64,000 bases of DNA from Peptococcaceae bacterium 1198_IL3148 (GCA_036763105.1 JBAIYS010000003.1:186001-250000); one strand, 5' to 3'. Numbered from the stretch's first letter, positions 1 through 10,368 are shown. Numbers and translations are program-made. Notes: a model not told the origin generated them from the sequence alone.

Positions 1-607
1 ATAGTTTCTTTCTACCAATAGATAGATAGGTTTCTAATGATTTAATGGCATAAGAGCCAATGGGTACCACCCGTTCCCTAGAACCTTTACCCATTACCCG
101 AATGAAACCGCCACACAAATCAACACTGTTGACATTCAATGACACCAATTCACTCACCCGCAACCCGCTGGCATAGACGGTTTCCATTAACGCCTTGTCC
201 CGCATACCCAATGGTGAATTATCTGGTGCAGCTAACAACGCATTAATTTCAGTGGGATAAAAGAAATTCGGTAATTTTTTTTGCATCTTTGGTGTAGCCA
301 CTCTGGTTAACGGGTTGGTCATTAGCACAGCCTCTCGACTTAAAAAATTGTAAAATGAACGCCAAGCCGCTAACTTACGGGCAATGGAGCTGCGGGCCAA
401 TTTATTAGCTTGCAATTCACCCAAGTAACATCTCATCACCTGATGATTAATTTCTTGGGGCGCTATATTCTCTATTTCTTTATTCAACAAATTACTGAAG
501 AAGTCTAAACCCTGAAAAATATCCTTTTGATACTCTTCCAGTGTTCTTGCGGATGCGTTTTTTTCTAATTGCAGATAAAGTAAAAATTCATCTAAGTAAA
601 AATACAT
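1..607 (-). CDS. xerC: Tyrosine recombinase XerC, 3' end cut by window edge
   Basis: Site-specific recombinase that with XerD resolves chromosome dimers at dif. I translated the edge ORF by hand: it starts [20 protein letters not shown] and has an N-terminal SAM-like core-binding domain (about residues 1-95). The catalytic domain begins after that, with ASGLRVSELVSLNV carrying the first catalytic Arg and GKGSRERVVPI following. About 202 of the usual 300 residues are present; the HxxR and Tyr motifs lie beyond position 1. The ATG overlaps the trmFO stop (TAATG), so the two are translationally coupled. The order trmFO-xerC is typical of Firmicutes. Confidence 0.93.
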   Translation of the reverse strand, partial: MYFYLDEFLLYLQLEKNASARTLEEYQKDIFQGLDFFSNLLNKEIENIAPQEINHQVMRCYLGELQANKLARSSIARKLAAWRSFYNFLSREAVLMTNPLTRVATPKMQKKLPNFFYPTEINALLAAPDNSPLGMRDKALMETVYASGLRVSELVSLNVNSVDLCGGFIRVMGKGSRERVVPIGSYAIKSLETYLSIGRKKL

Positions 608-1923
608 TAAATATCAGCATCCTTAATAAAATCTGCCAAACTGGCCAACGCTTTTTCAGCCAACATGCCATTGCGCTGTTTTTTATCCCTTACCCGTTTT
701 TCCAACGGAGGCAATAAACCAAAGGTGATATTCATTGGTTGAAAATTTTTAGATTCCGCAGTGGTTATGTAGTGCATTAACGCGCCATGGGCAGTATCCA
801 ACGGAAATCGAACAACACCAATTCCATTGACCAGCCTAGCGGCGTTAATGCCAGCAATTAAACCCGCGGCAGCAGATTCAACATAGCCTTCCACACCGGT
901 GATTTGACCAGCAAAGAACAAATCTTCTCTAGCTTTTAATTGTAGCGATGGCTCCAATAGTGTTGGTGAGTTAAGGTAAGTATTGCGATGCATCACCCCA
1001 TAGCGAACAAACTCAGCATTTTCCATACCGGGGATTAATCGAAACACTCGTTTTTGCTCACCCCATTTAAGATTTGTCTGAAATCCAACAATATTATATA
1101 GTGTTGCTGCAGAGTTATCCTGTCTCAACTGCACCACTGCAAAGGGCCGCTTGCCGGTACGGGGATCTGTTAACCCCACCGGTTTCAAAGGTCCAAACAA
1201 AAGGGTTTCCTTGCCCCGGGCGGCCAGTACCTCCACAGGCATGCAGCCCTCAAAGTGCTTTTCCTTCTCAAAATCCTTTAATGGTGCCCTTTCGGCGTTG
1301 ATTAGAGCTTGGTAAAATACTTCATATTCTTCTTCGTTCATCGGGCAATTAAGGTAAGCAGCCTCTCCTTTGCCATACCTGGAGGCACTAAATACTACCT
1401 CCATGTTTAATGATTCTAACGAAACTATGGGAGCGGCAGCATCATAAAAGTATAGATAATCATCTCCTGACAACTGTAGTATCCTTTCTGCCAAAACATC
1501 AGATGTCAACGGTCCGCTGGCAATAATGGTTACTCCGTCATTGGGAATATCGGTAACCTCTTCTTTCACCACTTCAACCAACGGGTGGTTTGATAACATT
1601 TCGGTAATATACTGCGAGAAACCAGTTCGATCAACCGCCAATGCACCCCCAGCAGGTACACTATTGCGATCGGCGCTATCGATTATTAATGATCCCAATC
1701 TGCGCATTTCTTCTTTTAAAAGTCCCACAGCATTTTCGATAGCCTTAGCCCGCAATGAGTTACTACATACTAACTCAGCAAAGTAATCAGTGTGATGGGC
1801 AGGGGACATTTTAAGTGGACGCATTTCATACAATTTGACCGGGACATTACGTTTGGCCAATTGCCATGCTGCTTCAGAACCGGCCAGCCCTGCACCTACT
1901 ATTGTAACTTGTTTTGATTGCAT
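607..1923 (-). CDS. trmFO: TrmFO, folate/FAD-dependent tRNA (uracil-54) methyltransferase
   Basis: Makes 5-methyluridine at position 54 of tRNA using methylenetetrahydrofolate and FADH2. The 438-residue length is normal for the family. The FAD-binding dinucleotide motif [10 protein letters not shown] is at residues 10-19, ELVCSNSLR follows near residue 50, and the second conserved cysteine is in [11 protein letters not shown] (about 190-200). The C-terminal part has [16 protein letters not shown], the second flavin-contacting region. It lies 29 bases after topA in the same direction and overlaps xerC by one base, so it belongs to a topA-trmFO-xerC operon. Confidence 0.97.
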   Translation of the reverse strand: MQSKQVTIVGAGLAGSEAAWQLAKRNVPVKLYEMRPLKMSPAHHTDYFAELVCSNSLRAKAIENAVGLLKEEMRRLGSLIIDSADRNSVPAGGALAVDRTGFSQYITEMLSNHPLVEVVKEEVTDIPNDGVTIIASGPLTSDVLAERILQLSGDDYLYFYDAAAPIVSLESLNMEVVFSASRYGKGEAAYLNCPMNEEEYEVFYQALINAERAPLKDFEKEKHFEGCMPVEVLAARGKETLLFGPLKPVGLTDPRTGKRPFAVVQLRQDNSAATLYNIVGFQTNLKWGEQKRVFRLIPGMENAEFVRYGVMHRNTYLNSPTLLEPSLQLKAREDLFFAGQITGVEGYVESAAAGLIAGINAARLVNGIGVVRFPLDTAHGALMHYITTAESKNFQPMNITFGLLPPLEKRVRDKKQRNGMLAEKALASLADFIKDADI

Positions 1924-1952
1924 TTTTCTACATCTCCTGTTTAGAATAGCAG

Positions 1953-4049
1953 TTAATCTTTTGCTGGTGTGCTTTTATAGCCGCAATTTTCATTGACACA
2001 TTTTAAATAAGATTGTTTGTTTTTGCCATTTTTCTGCACCAATAGTCCAGCACATTGGGGACATTTTTCTGCCACCGGCTGATCCCAGGATACAAAATCA
2101 CATTCTGGATAGTTACTACAACCATAGAATTTACGGCCTTTTTTACTACGTCGCAGCACCACATCCCCTTCGCACTGGGGACATTTTACCCCCGTGGGTT
2201 CTAATAAAGGTTTGGTAAATCTGCATTCCGGGAAACCTGGACAGGCCAAAAATTTGCCATAGCGACCAAGCTTCACAACTAGGTTGCGCCCACATTCTTC
2301 ACAAATCTCATCAGTGACTTCATCCTCAATCTCTACTTTGCCGATGGCTTCTTCGGCTGCCTTTAGGGTTTCGTTAAAGGATGGATAAAAGTTTCTCAAT
2401 ATATCTACCCAATCAATTTGCCCATCGGCAACTTTATCCAGTTTATCTTCCATCTCCGCTGTGAATTCTACGTTTAAAATGTTCGGGAAATAGTTTTTCA
2501 ACATATCTACCACAATTACCCCCAATTCAGTGGGGTAGAATTGTTTATTTTCCCTGACCACATAACCGCGCTTTTGAATAGTATCAACAATGGGCGCGTA
2601 GGTACTGGGTCGCCCAATCCCCTTTTCCTCCAAGGTTTTAACCAGGGTGGCGTCGGTGTAACGGGGCGGTGGTTGAGTAAAATGCTGCTTAGGTTCCAAG
2701 GCCTTTACTTCCAATTTATCTCCCTCCACCACCTCTGGCAGTAGACCCTCTTCTTCTTTTTTGTCATCATCTCTGCCTTCAATGTACACTTGCATAAATC
2801 CAGGAAATTTAATAATTGACCCAGTGGCTCGGAATACATAATCGGCAACCTTAATATCCAAGCTAGTGGTGTCTATCACGCTGGCGGCCATTTGGCTAGC
2901 CACAAAACGAGACCATATTAATTTATACAACTTATATTGATCATTGGTTAAATACTTTTTAATAGACTCTGGGTCTAGATTGACATAGGTTGGCCTAATG
3001 GCTTCGTGGGCATCTTGAATTTTTTTATCGTTTTTATCTTTGCCAGCCTGTTTTACTTCTTTTGGTACATAGGCTGGCCCAAAACGTTCCATTATCAGCT
3101 GTTTTGCTTCATCTTTAGCTGTTTCTGATACTCGTTTGCTGTCGGTGCGAATATAAGTAACTAAACCAGTGGTGCCTTGATCACCTATTTCTAAACCTTC
3201 ATAAAGCTGCTGGGCCACCACCATGGTTTTTCTTGCAGTAAAGTTAAGCTTTCTAGATGCTTCTTGCTGTAACGAACTGGTGGTAAAGGGTGGCGCAGGG
3301 TGGCGCATTTTTTCCTTGCGACTAATTCTATCAACCACAAATTGCTGTTCTCTAAGGGCCGCCAAAACCTCATCCATTTGTTCTTTACTTTTAACTTCTA
3401 TCTTTTTTCCTCGGTACTTATTAAGTTTAGCTTCAAAACTTCCATGACCAACCTTAAATAGTTTAGCAGTGAGCGACCAGTATTCTTCGGGTACAAATGC
3501 ATTAATTTCTTCATCCCGATCTACAATTAACCGCACCGCAACGGATTGTACCCGGCCAGCCGATAATCCTTTTTTTATTTTACGCCAAAGTAGCGGACTT
3601 AAATTGTAACCAACCAAACGATCAAGAATCCGTCTAGCCTGTTGAGCATTCACTAAATCCTTATTTATCGGTCGTGGTTGTTTAACTGCATTCTTGATCG
3701 CATTTTTGGTAATTTCATTAAATGCTACCCGGCAGGGGGTGGATTCATCAATGCCTAAAATGTGCTGCAAATGCCAAGCTATTGCTTCACCTTCACGATC
3801 GGGGTCAGCTGCCAGTAACACGCGATCCGCCTTTTTTGCCGCCGACTTCAGTTCTTTGATAATATCGCCCTTACCCCGAATGGTAATATATTTGGGAGTA
3901 AATTCATTCTCCACATCTACCCCAAACTGACTTTTGGGCAGATCTCTGACATGGCCCATTGAAGCCTTAACTGTGTAGTTTCTACCCAAAAACTTACTGA
4001 TACTTTTAGCTTTAGCCGGAGATTCCACTATAACTATAGTTTTTGCCAC
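1953..4049 (-). CDS. topA: DNA topoisomerase I
   Basis: Type IA topoisomerase that relaxes negative supercoils. I place the start at the GTG at 4049 ([17 protein letters not shown]), because an AGGAGTG ribosome binding site sits about 10 bases upstream; the longer frame to 4088 has no good site. The Toprim domain occupies the first 120 residues, with the acidic triad region [13 protein letters not shown]. The catalytic tyrosine is in [13 protein letters not shown]. Three C-terminal four-cysteine zinc ribbons are visible (CEECGRN...CPGFPEC, CPQCEGD...CSNYPEC, CPQCAG...CVNENC). Length is about 698 residues, normal for Firmicutes. Confidence 0.97.
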   Translation of the reverse strand: MAKTIVIVESPAKAKSISKFLGRNYTVKASMGHVRDLPKSQFGVDVENEFTPKYITIRGKGDIIKELKSAAKKADRVLLAADPDREGEAIAWHLQHILGIDESTPCRVAFNEITKNAIKNAVKQPRPINKDLVNAQQARRILDRLVGYNLSPLLWRKIKKGLSAGRVQSVAVRLIVDRDEEINAFVPEEYWSLTAKLFKVGHGSFEAKLNKYRGKKIEVKSKEQMDEVLAALREQQFVVDRISRKEKMRHPAPPFTTSSLQQEASRKLNFTARKTMVVAQQLYEGLEIGDQGTTGLVTYIRTDSKRVSETAKDEAKQLIMERFGPAYVPKEVKQAGKDKNDKKIQDAHEAIRPTYVNLDPESIKKYLTNDQYKLYKLIWSRFVASQMAASVIDTTSLDIKVADYVFRATGSIIKFPGFMQVYIEGRDDDKKEEEGLLPEVVEGDKLEVKALEPKQHFTQPPPRYTDATLVKTLEEKGIGRPSTYAPIVDTIQKRGYVVRENKQFYPTELGVIVVDMLKNYFPNILNVEFTAEMEDKLDKVADGQIDWVDILRNFYPSFNETLKAAEEAIGKVEIEDEVTDEICEECGRNLVVKLGRYGKFLACPGFPECRFTKPLLEPTGVKCPQCEGDVVLRRSKKGRKFYGCSNYPECDFVSWDQPVAEKCPQCAGLLVQKNGKNKQSYLKCVNENCGYKSTPAKD

Positions 4050-4155
4050 TAATAATACACTCCTATCAAAATGCAAAGGGACATACAATGCTTATTATTA
4101 CTGCCACCGTTGTTTTAAACTATACTACAAACCAACATATTTAGAACTTTTTCCT

Positions 4156-5247
4156 TTATTTTGTTGCTACATACATTTTACCAGGTAATTTTTTTACCAA
4201 TTTCTTTACTTCCAAAAACATTAACGCTGCCATTACATCCTGCGAAGATAGCTCAACTTGTCGCAAAATATCTTCTAAATGCAATGGGTCACCTTGTAAA
4301 ATATTGTATATTTGCTGTTCTGTAACGCTTAATTTTAACCCATGGGAAGAGGCCAACTCTATATTATCAAACAACACTTCCAGGCCAAGTTCTTCTAAAA
4401 TATCCGCTGCCTCAGTGACCAATTTAGCCCCTTGTTTCAGTAACTTATGGCTACCTTTACTCATATTACTATATATACTACCGGGTACCGCCATCACTTC
4501 TTTACCTTGCTCCAATGCGAAATCAGCGGTAATTAGCGCACCACTTTTATCCGCTGCTTCCACTACCACAACCCCTTGGGAGAGGCCGCTAATGATACGA
4601 TTGCGTGCAGGAAAATGCCATGGTTCAGGCGCTGACCCCAGCGGAAACTCAGTGATAACTGCACCATGTTCAATAATTTCATACATTAAAGCCTTGTTTT
4701 CTCTAGGATATACCACATCTAAACCACAGCCCAACACCGCGATGGTATAACCCCCGGCCGCTAGTGCCCCTTGATGGGCAGCGGTGTCAATACCTCTTGC
4801 CATACCACTAATTATATTAACACCAGACACCGTCAGTTCACCAGCTAAGCGTTGAGCGACCGTTTTACCATAGGCAGTGGCTTTGCGGGAACCAACTAAT
4901 GCAACACCAGTGCCCGCTAAACTGTTAAGTTGTCCACGCACAAACAACACCGGTGGTGGATCAAAAATCTCTTTTAACATAATTGGGTAGTTATCGTCAT
5001 CAAAGGTGATAAATGCCACTCCATGCTTTTCCAACCGGGTCACTTCTTGTTCCAAGTTTATCCGCCTGCGTTGATAAATAATACTCTCAATGGTAGAGGA
5101 TTTTATACCTGGCACTCCTTTAAAGGCCTTCTCCCCTGCGTGCCAAGCTGGCTCAACACCGCCAAAGTGGTCTATAATCTGCCACACTGTTTTGCCTGAA
5201 CCAGGTAACATCAGCTGCCATGCTAACCAGTACAACCTGTTATTCAA
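4156..5247 (-). CDS. dprA: DNA processing protein DprA (Smf)
   Basis: Loads RecA on incoming single-stranded DNA during natural transformation. The Rossmann-like core is clear: VALVGSRKATAYGK, then NIISGMARGIDTAAHQGAL, GCGLDVVYPREN and FPLGSAPEPWHFPARNRIISG. An N-terminal helix-hairpin-helix region and a C-terminal winged helix (SVTEQQIYNILQGDPLHLEDI) flank it. An open frame reaches back to a TTG at 5280, but AGGAGTG followed 8 bases later by TTG at 5247 (LNNRLYWLAW) is the better start. It sits just upstream of topA, a common order in Gram-positive bacteria. Confidence 0.94.
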   Translation of the reverse strand: MNNRLYWLAWQLMLPGSGKTVWQIIDHFGGVEPAWHAGEKAFKGVPGIKSSTIESIIYQRRRINLEQEVTRLEKHGVAFITFDDDNYPIMLKEIFDPPPVLFVRGQLNSLAGTGVALVGSRKATAYGKTVAQRLAGELTVSGVNIISGMARGIDTAAHQGALAAGGYTIAVLGCGLDVVYPRENKALMYEIIEHGAVITEFPLGSAPEPWHFPARNRIISGLSQGVVVVEAADKSGALITADFALEQGKEVMAVPGSIYSNMSKGSHKLLKQGAKLVTEAADILEELGLEVLFDNIELASSHGLKLSVTEQQIYNILQGDPLHLEDILRQVELSSQDVMAALMFLEVKKLVKKLPGKMYVATK

Positions 5248-5377
5248 GGTCATCACTCCTGGTTTAAACATTTTAACCAAAAGAATCGATTAAAATAGGC
5301 AATTCTGGAAATATTATTAATTTCCTGCATAACAAATTGAAGTATTTTTCGGAGACAGATATTTACACCATAGAGTT

Positions 5378-6280
5378 TTAAACCAATTTTAAAATTTTAT
5401 CTATTTTTTGTTGTTGGGTTAATAAATTTTGATATAAATCCCCAAACATTCTTAACCTGTTAAAAATTGATTTAATATTTAATGTTTTAGCTTCTACAGC
5501 TCCGGTTTCTATTTCTTCCCACATTAGCGGTGTCGATACAGTGGCCTCGGCAGTGGGGCGTAAACTATAATGCCAAGCCATTGTTTTACCTCGAGTATTT
5601 TGTAAATAATCTAAATATATTTTTGGTCCTCTTTTTTCCACTACTCTTTCGGTGGTACACTTCTGGGGGTATACCTGCTCAATTATTTTAGCGATATATT
5701 TCATGGCCACGGTGGCTTCAGCAAAGGTATATGCCGGTGCAATTGGTATAAACAAATGTACACCTCTAGAACCTGAAGTTTTGGGGTAGCATTCCACTTC
5801 AAACTCTTTTAGTGCCTGTTTTACCAATAATGCCACCTTTAAAACATCTTTAAATAGAATATCTGGTGCTGGGTCCAAGTCCATTACCAGTATATTTGGT
5901 TTTTCTATCCTATCAATTTTAGAGCGCCAAACATGCATTTCTAGACACCCAAGGTTAGTCAACCAAAGCAAGGTGGGTAAGTCATTACAAATTATATAAT
6001 TGATAGTCTTCTCTCCATGCTGTACCGCATAGGTCTGTACCCATTCCGGAGCATGTTCGGGGCATTCTTTTTGGTAAAAGCTTTCCCCATCAATACCCTT
6101 TGGGTATCGTTTCATCACCAAAGGACGATTTTGGATGTGGGGCAACAATATCGGAGCAATGTCGTGATAGTATTTAATGACATCCCTTTTAGAAATATTG
6201 TTAGGAAACATAATTTTATCCAAATTGGTCAGTTTCAATTGTTTACCTTCAATTTCCACCATAATTTCATTTTTTACCAT
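5378..6280 (-). CDS. ligD: LigD-type NHEJ polymerase/primase domain protein
   Basis: Stand-alone archaeo-eukaryotic-primase-like polymerase of bacterial non-homologous end joining; it fills gaps at broken ends with Ku. The ATG at 6280 follows a GGAGGTG site 7 bases upstream, giving 300 residues. FYQKECPEHAPEW, the catalytic Asp pair in LVMDLDPAPD (Asp134, Asp136) and the basic loop KTSGSRGVHLFIP match the LigD polymerase domain. No phosphoesterase or ligase domain is attached. A ligase-domain protein is at 57465 and Ku at 9448, so the activities of LigD are split over separate genes here. Confidence 0.93.
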   Translation of the reverse strand: MVKNEIMVEIEGKQLKLTNLDKIMFPNNISKRDVIKYYHDIAPILLPHIQNRPLVMKRYPKGIDGESFYQKECPEHAPEWVQTYAVQHGEKTINYIICNDLPTLLWLTNLGCLEMHVWRSKIDRIEKPNILVMDLDPAPDILFKDVLKVALLVKQALKEFEVECYPKTSGSRGVHLFIPIAPAYTFAEATVAMKYIAKIIEQVYPQKCTTERVVEKRGPKIYLDYLQNTRGKTMAWHYSLRPTAEATVSTPLMWEEIETGAVEAKTLNIKSIFNRLRMFGDLYQNLLTQQQKIDKILKLV

Positions 6281-6325
6281 CAATAACACCTCCACTATAG
6301 GTTGCGTCATTAATGATAATAGTAT

Positions 6326-6359
6326 AAGGAACCTGCAGATTGCAATCCACAGGTTCCTT
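6326..6359 (-). terminator. Hairpin after the 6364 gene
   Basis: A ten-base perfect inverted repeat AAGGAACCTG/CAGGTTCCTT with a 14-base loop lies right after the stop of the membrane-anchored gene. The T-tract on the minus strand is weak, so termination could be inefficient with read-through into the ligD polymerase gene. Confidence 0.5.
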
Positions 6360-6363
6360 TATA

Positions 6364-7551
6364 TTAAAGACATTCAGCTTCTGACCTTAATAGATCATTA
6401 AAATTTGCCGTCGTCTTATCATGATACAGCTCTGTCAATGATCGGGGATCGATTTTCCACCAGTAACCCAAACTATGCACCATTTGAATATCCAATTCTT
6501 TTTTTACATTTTGGGGACCTGCCAAATAATCAAGCTGAATTTGCACCGTTATAATATTAGTCTGTGGGTCGTATCTCTGCACGCTATATGCCAACGCTGC
6601 CACTTCTCTTGACTTTTGTCTAAATTCCTCGTCATCCAACTTTGGTTCACCTGCCAATGTCAATAGGCAAATGTCGGGGGCCTGCTGGTTCAAGGCAGTA
6701 AAAAATATTTCAATTACTTCTTCCGGCGAGGCCATTGCCAATAATTCAGGTAGCCTACCGGCAGCCTTCCACACCATAATCTGATGGGCTAAATTGGGTT
6801 GCTTTGGGGTTTGGTGCGTAGTGCTGTCTTTAAAGTGAACACAAAAGTGGCCATTGAAGTTGTTATTTCTAATGGCCCCTGCCCCATGGGGCATACCAGC
6901 CATTGACGCCGCCAACCTAGTATTGCCCACCTCTACTATCACCGCCCTGCGTTTCCAACTCCAATTACCATCATAAATCTCTTTCAACACCGCGGTATCA
7001 TTGGCAGTTAAAGGCTGTACATCTGCATGATAATTTCCAGCTCTCCTCTGTACTTCAAAGCGCAGTCCGGTGTCTAAATCTTCTATTGTAGCCTTGGTGT
7101 AACGGCTAAAAATCCTTCTTGCTTCTGACCAAGCCATCGGTTGTCCAAAGGGACTCTGGCGTTCCAATCGGTCAGCATACTGTTTGAATATCTCTCTCAA
7201 CTTATAACTGGGCAGTATTGCGGTACCATCTGGAAAAAAATATTCCCCCGATTCCGTCACCAAATATTCTTGCTGCTGATTGCCCTTTTCTACCAGCATA
7301 CTATATAAGGCCAATTGTTTCGGCGGCCCAGGTTTACGCATTTTGTGGGTATAACGCATTGCTTCTACAATGGTGTTCCTTTCCTGCTCATTAATTACAT
7401 CAAGCTTTGCATCCCAACGCAGTGCTGTAAAGGTTATTGCCACCGGCTGCTGTGGCCAATAAACCCGCATCATTATCGCCAATGGAATAATAAACACCAT
7501 TATTTTAATCAGTGTGCGGTACTTAAAATAAGTTAGAAAGGTTAACCGCAT
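6364..7551 (-). CDS. Membrane-anchored extracytoplasmic protein of unknown function
   Basis: 395 residues. One N-terminal membrane segment (about residues 14-32) is followed by a large soluble, presumably external, part. A striking block at 216-262 reads SMAGMPHGAGAIRNNNF, GHFCVHFKDSTTH and AHQIMVWKAAG. From memory, very similar GH(F/H)C(V/I)HF...TH blocks occur in clostridial cell-wall proteins that carry peptidoglycan-binding domains, so a wall-related role is possible; the His and Cys residues could bind metal or be catalytic. The C-terminal 120 residues (EVIEIFFTALNQQAPD onward) look like an NTF2-type domain. The ATG follows GAGGGTGATG. I cannot name a family with certainty. Confidence 0.7.
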   Translation of the reverse strand: MRLTFLTYFKYRTLIKIMVFIIPLAIMMRVYWPQQPVAITFTALRWDAKLDVINEQERNTIVEAMRYTHKMRKPGPPKQLALYSMLVEKGNQQQEYLVTESGEYFFPDGTAILPSYKLREIFKQYADRLERQSPFGQPMAWSEARRIFSRYTKATIEDLDTGLRFEVQRRAGNYHADVQPLTANDTAVLKEIYDGNWSWKRRAVIVEVGNTRLAASMAGMPHGAGAIRNNNFNGHFCVHFKDSTTHQTPKQPNLAHQIMVWKAAGRLPELLAMASPEEVIEIFFTALNQQAPDICLLTLAGEPKLDDEEFRQKSREVAALAYSVQRYDPQTNIITVQIQLDYLAGPQNVKKELDIQMVHSLGYWWKIDPRSLTELYHDKTTANFNDLLRSEAECL

Positions 7552-7608
7552 CTTTCATCACCCTCAAATCCTACTAAAAAAGATATGGGGGTAAAAATGA
7601 AAATATGC

Positions 7609-9342
7609 TTAAACAAGCTTTACATCTTGTTGATCTTGATTTTGAAATTTTTGTTCACTGACTAAACCATAGGCCTGAACAATGTCACTTCTGCTGATAA
7701 TGCCCACCAAATTTTTGCTTTCGTCCAATACTGGCAACCTCCCCACAGCATGTTTAAACATCAGTATCGCCGCATGATTAAGACAATCGTATTCCAATAT
7801 ATATATCAACTGATTATTTAACAGCTCCTTAACCATGTTATTCTGTTGGCCACTCTGTTCTGCTCTGTGTAATTCTCTGCCAGTGATAACACCATTAACC
7901 TTGCCATCTATGGCCACCACCGGAAAGGCGTGATGCGTGCTGTTATTAATTTTCAACAACGCCTCTGTAACAGTGTAATAATCTGGTAAACTGAGCACAT
8001 CGATGGTCATCACATCCTTGACACAGATATTCTTTAATAGATCTGGACGGCGCAAGTAATTTATATCCAAACCTTTTTTAGCTAATTTTGTGGTATAGAT
8101 ATTGTATCGGGTTAACGAAGAAGCAATTACATAACTGATTACCGAAGTAATCATCAAAGGAACAATCATCCTATAGTCGTTACTCATTTCAAATAGTAAA
8201 ATTATACCGGTAATGGGGGCAAAGGAAGATGCCGCCAGCATGCCGGCCATACCTGCCAGTGCATAAGCCATCGGCTCAATAACTATACCGGAAAAAAACG
8301 AACCAAAGATCAAACCACAAACTCCCCCCAGCATAGCACCAAGGTATAGAATTGGTGCAAACACACCACCGGAGCCACCGGAGCCCAACGTGATAGCAGT
8401 GGCCAAGGCCTTAAATAAAAGTAAAGAAACCAGCAACCCTAACGTCATTTTTCCCGCCAAAACCACCTCTATCACATCATAACCCACGCCAAATATTTCC
8501 GGTAAATATACGCCGATTAGACCAACTAATAGCCCTCCCACTGCCGGTTTAAGGTAGGATGGCATAAAGTTGCAGGCTGAAAACAATTCATCAACTCGAT
8601 AAAACAATTTAATAAACACAACTGCAAACAATCCCACAGCAATCCCTAACATACCATACAATATCAATTCCAGCGGGCTATGGAGCGAAAATTGCGGCAC
8701 TGTTATGGCCAAAGCGTCATTAAACAGTGCACTGCTTACAATAGAAGCGGTGACCGCTGAAACAATAATCATCATTAACCGCCCGCTGGCAAAGTCGGCC
8801 AATATTACTTCTAACGCAAACATGACGCCGCCGATAGGAGCATTAAAGGTTGCCGCCACCCCGCCGGCAGCGCCACAGGCCACCAAAGATCGCATTAAAT
8901 CAGGATGTATTTTAGTTAGTTGGCCCACAAATGAACCGATGCCGGCACCAATATGGATAATCGGACCTACTCTGCCGGCAGACCCACCAAACCCAATGGT
9001 GGCTATGGACGCCAAGGACTTAATTAACACCACCCTTGGTGGAATAACACCACCTTTTAAAATTACATCGGCCATCACTTCTGGCACACCGTGTCCTCTG
9101 GCCTCCTTAGCTAAAAAATGAATTAAGGGACCAGCCAGCAAACCACCGATGGCCGGCAGTAGGATCACATAGTACTGATTTAAAAAATCCAATGTCACTT
9201 TACCATAATCAAAGGACATGGCAGTTACAAATTCCAATAACCATAAAAATAAATATACCGCCACCCCGCAAAGTGCACCTACAATAATACCCAACATCAG
9301 TTCTATAAGTTGTGATTTCTTTATATTGGCATTTATAAACAA
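7609..9342 (-). CDS. ClC-family chloride channel/transporter with two CBS domains
   Basis: 577 residues with about ten hydrophobic segments (residues 15-420) and two C-terminal CBS domains (about 445-560). ClC signature blocks are clear: GSAGRVGPIIHIG (121-133), FNAPIGGVMFALEV and GSGGSGGVFAPILYLG. In the first block the usual external gating glutamate (GREGP) is Val125 (GTA at 8968-8970). In family members that lack this glutamate, gating and proton coupling change, as known for kidney ClC-K channels. The residue after the inner Glu (ALEV) is also not Glu, which suggests an uncoupled anion channel rather than an H+/Cl- exchanger; this is inference. The start is TTG with a weak ribosome site. 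Confidence 0.92.
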   Translation of the reverse strand: MFINANIKKSQLIELMLGIIVGALCGVAVYLFLWLLEFVTAMSFDYGKVTLDFLNQYYVILLPAIGGLLAGPLIHFLAKEARGHGVPEVMADVILKGGVIPPRVVLIKSLASIATIGFGGSAGRVGPIIHIGAGIGSFVGQLTKIHPDLMRSLVACGAAGGVAATFNAPIGGVMFALEVILADFASGRLMMIIVSAVTASIVSSALFNDALAITVPQFSLHSPLELILYGMLGIAVGLFAVVFIKLFYRVDELFSACNFMPSYLKPAVGGLLVGLIGVYLPEIFGVGYDVIEVVLAGKMTLGLLVSLLLFKALATAITLGSGGSGGVFAPILYLGAMLGGVCGLIFGSFFSGIVIEPMAYALAGMAGMLAASSFAPITGIILLFEMSNDYRMIVPLMITSVISYVIASSLTRYNIYTTKLAKKGLDINYLRRPDLLKNICVKDVMTIDVLSLPDYYTVTEALLKINNSTHHAFPVVAIDGKVNGVITGRELHRAEQSGQQNNMVKELLNNQLIYILEYDCLNHAAILMFKHAVGRLPVLDESKNLVGIISRSDIVQAYGLVSEQKFQNQDQQDVKLV

Positions 9343-9428
9343 TTATCTGCACCCACTTAATATTTTCTATACCAATCATAACGCTCACTGGTTTATCGGT
9401 CAAACAACTAAAGCTTCTCAACTTTGCA

Positions 9429-9445
9429 GGCTCGTTAAACGAGCC
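9429..9445 (-). terminator. Hairpin after ku
   Basis: GGCTCGTTAAACGAGCC forms a seven-base stem with a short loop immediately after the ku stop. There is no strong T-tract; it is called mainly from its position. Confidence 0.4.
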
Positions 9446-9447
9446 AC

Positions 9448-10266
9448 CTACGATGTTTTCTTTCTCTTTACTGGTTTATTATTTTTCCCCCGTTCTTCCT
9501 TGGCCAAATCAATACTGGCCTTTAGGGCAGACATTAAGTCCACCACCTTTTCTGTTTTGGGAGGTGAAACAATCTCTATTGTTTCGCCGGCTATTTTAGA
9601 CTGAATCACATCCATCAGAGCTTGGCGATATTCATTGGTGTACTTTTCTGGATTAAATGCGCTGGACAAATTATTGATTAAATTCACTGCCATTTTCAGT
9701 TCATTGTCATGCAAATCCACCTGATAATTCAATTCCGCTATATTGTCTGCTTGGCGTACTTCATCAGGATAAAACATAGTGCTCATCATCATAGTGCCAT
9801 TACCAGCCACCCGCAGCACCGCCAAGGCAGGTTTACTTCTAAGCATTATTTTTGCCACCGCCACTTTACCCGTTTGCTCCATTGCGGTTTTTAACAAGTG
9901 ATAAACCTTCTGGCCACCTTCCCCTGGGGCTAGATAATAGGCCTTTTCAAAGTAAACTGGATCTATTTCTGGTAGGTCCACAAAGTCTAAAATGTCAACA
10001 CTTCTAGCTGTGGCTCCGGGCAGGTTTTGAAAATCTTCATCCTTAATTACCACATATTTACCCTTCTCATATTCGTAGCCCTTTACTATATCACTCATAG
10101 TTACTTCTGTTTCACAATGGGGGCAATAGCGTTGATATTGCACTGGGTTTTTACACTTTTCATGAAGATAGTTGAAGCGAATATCTTTGTTCTCCGTTGC
10201 TGCATATAGCTTAATTGGCACATATACTAAGCCAAAACTGATGGCACCCTTCCACAGTGGTCTCAT
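9448..10266 (-). CDS. ku: Ku protein, non-homologous end joining
   Basis: Homodimeric ring that binds double-strand DNA ends and recruits LigD activities. It has the prokaryotic Ku core: LWKGAISFGLVYVPIKLY at the N-terminus, then NLPGATARSVDILDFVDLPEIDP split over residues about 85-110, and KPALAVLRVAGNGTMMMSTM. The C-terminal extension is short and Lys-rich (RGKNNKPVKRKKTS). I choose the ATG at 10266 (MRPLWKG) because AGGGGTGAAG lies at proper spacing; the GTG three codons earlier is too close to it. With the polymerase gene 3 kb downstream and the ligase at 57.5 kb it completes an NHEJ set. In Bacillus subtilis the equivalent genes are expressed in the forespore. Confidence 0.96.
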   Translation of the reverse strand: MRPLWKGAISFGLVYVPIKLYAATENKDIRFNYLHEKCKNPVQYQRYCPHCETEVTMSDIVKGYEYEKGKYVVIKDEDFQNLPGATARSVDILDFVDLPEIDPVYFEKAYYLAPGEGGQKVYHLLKTAMEQTGKVAVAKIMLRSKPALAVLRVAGNGTMMMSTMFYPDEVRQADNIAELNYQVDLHDNELKMAVNLINNLSSAFNPEKYTNEYRQALMDVIQSKIAGETIEIVSPPKTEKVVDLMSALKASIDLAKEERGKNNKPVKRKKTS

Positions 10267-10323
10267 TGACTTCACCCCTAAGCTCTGTAATAAAGGTTAT
10301 TATCTCTCAGTATTAAATAAATA

Positions 10324-10359
10324 AGCAGTAACCAACATATACATTTATTAGTTACTGCT
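10324..10359 (-). terminator. Hairpin terminator of the 10369 gene
   Basis: AGCAGTAAC and GTTACTGCT form a nine-base perfect stem just after the stop codon, followed on the minus strand by TTATTTATTT. Confidence 0.6.
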
Positions 10360-10368
10360 GATTGCAAA

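Noticed and set aside
4304-4750. Plus-strand frame of 148 codons inside dprA
   Set aside because: Antisense to the conserved DprA core; composition is typical of a shadow frame.
8705-9121. Long plus-strand frame of 138 codons opposite the ClC gene
   Set aside because: Low-complexity, Ala/Pro/Thr-rich shadow of a well-conserved ClC gene; no ribosome site.
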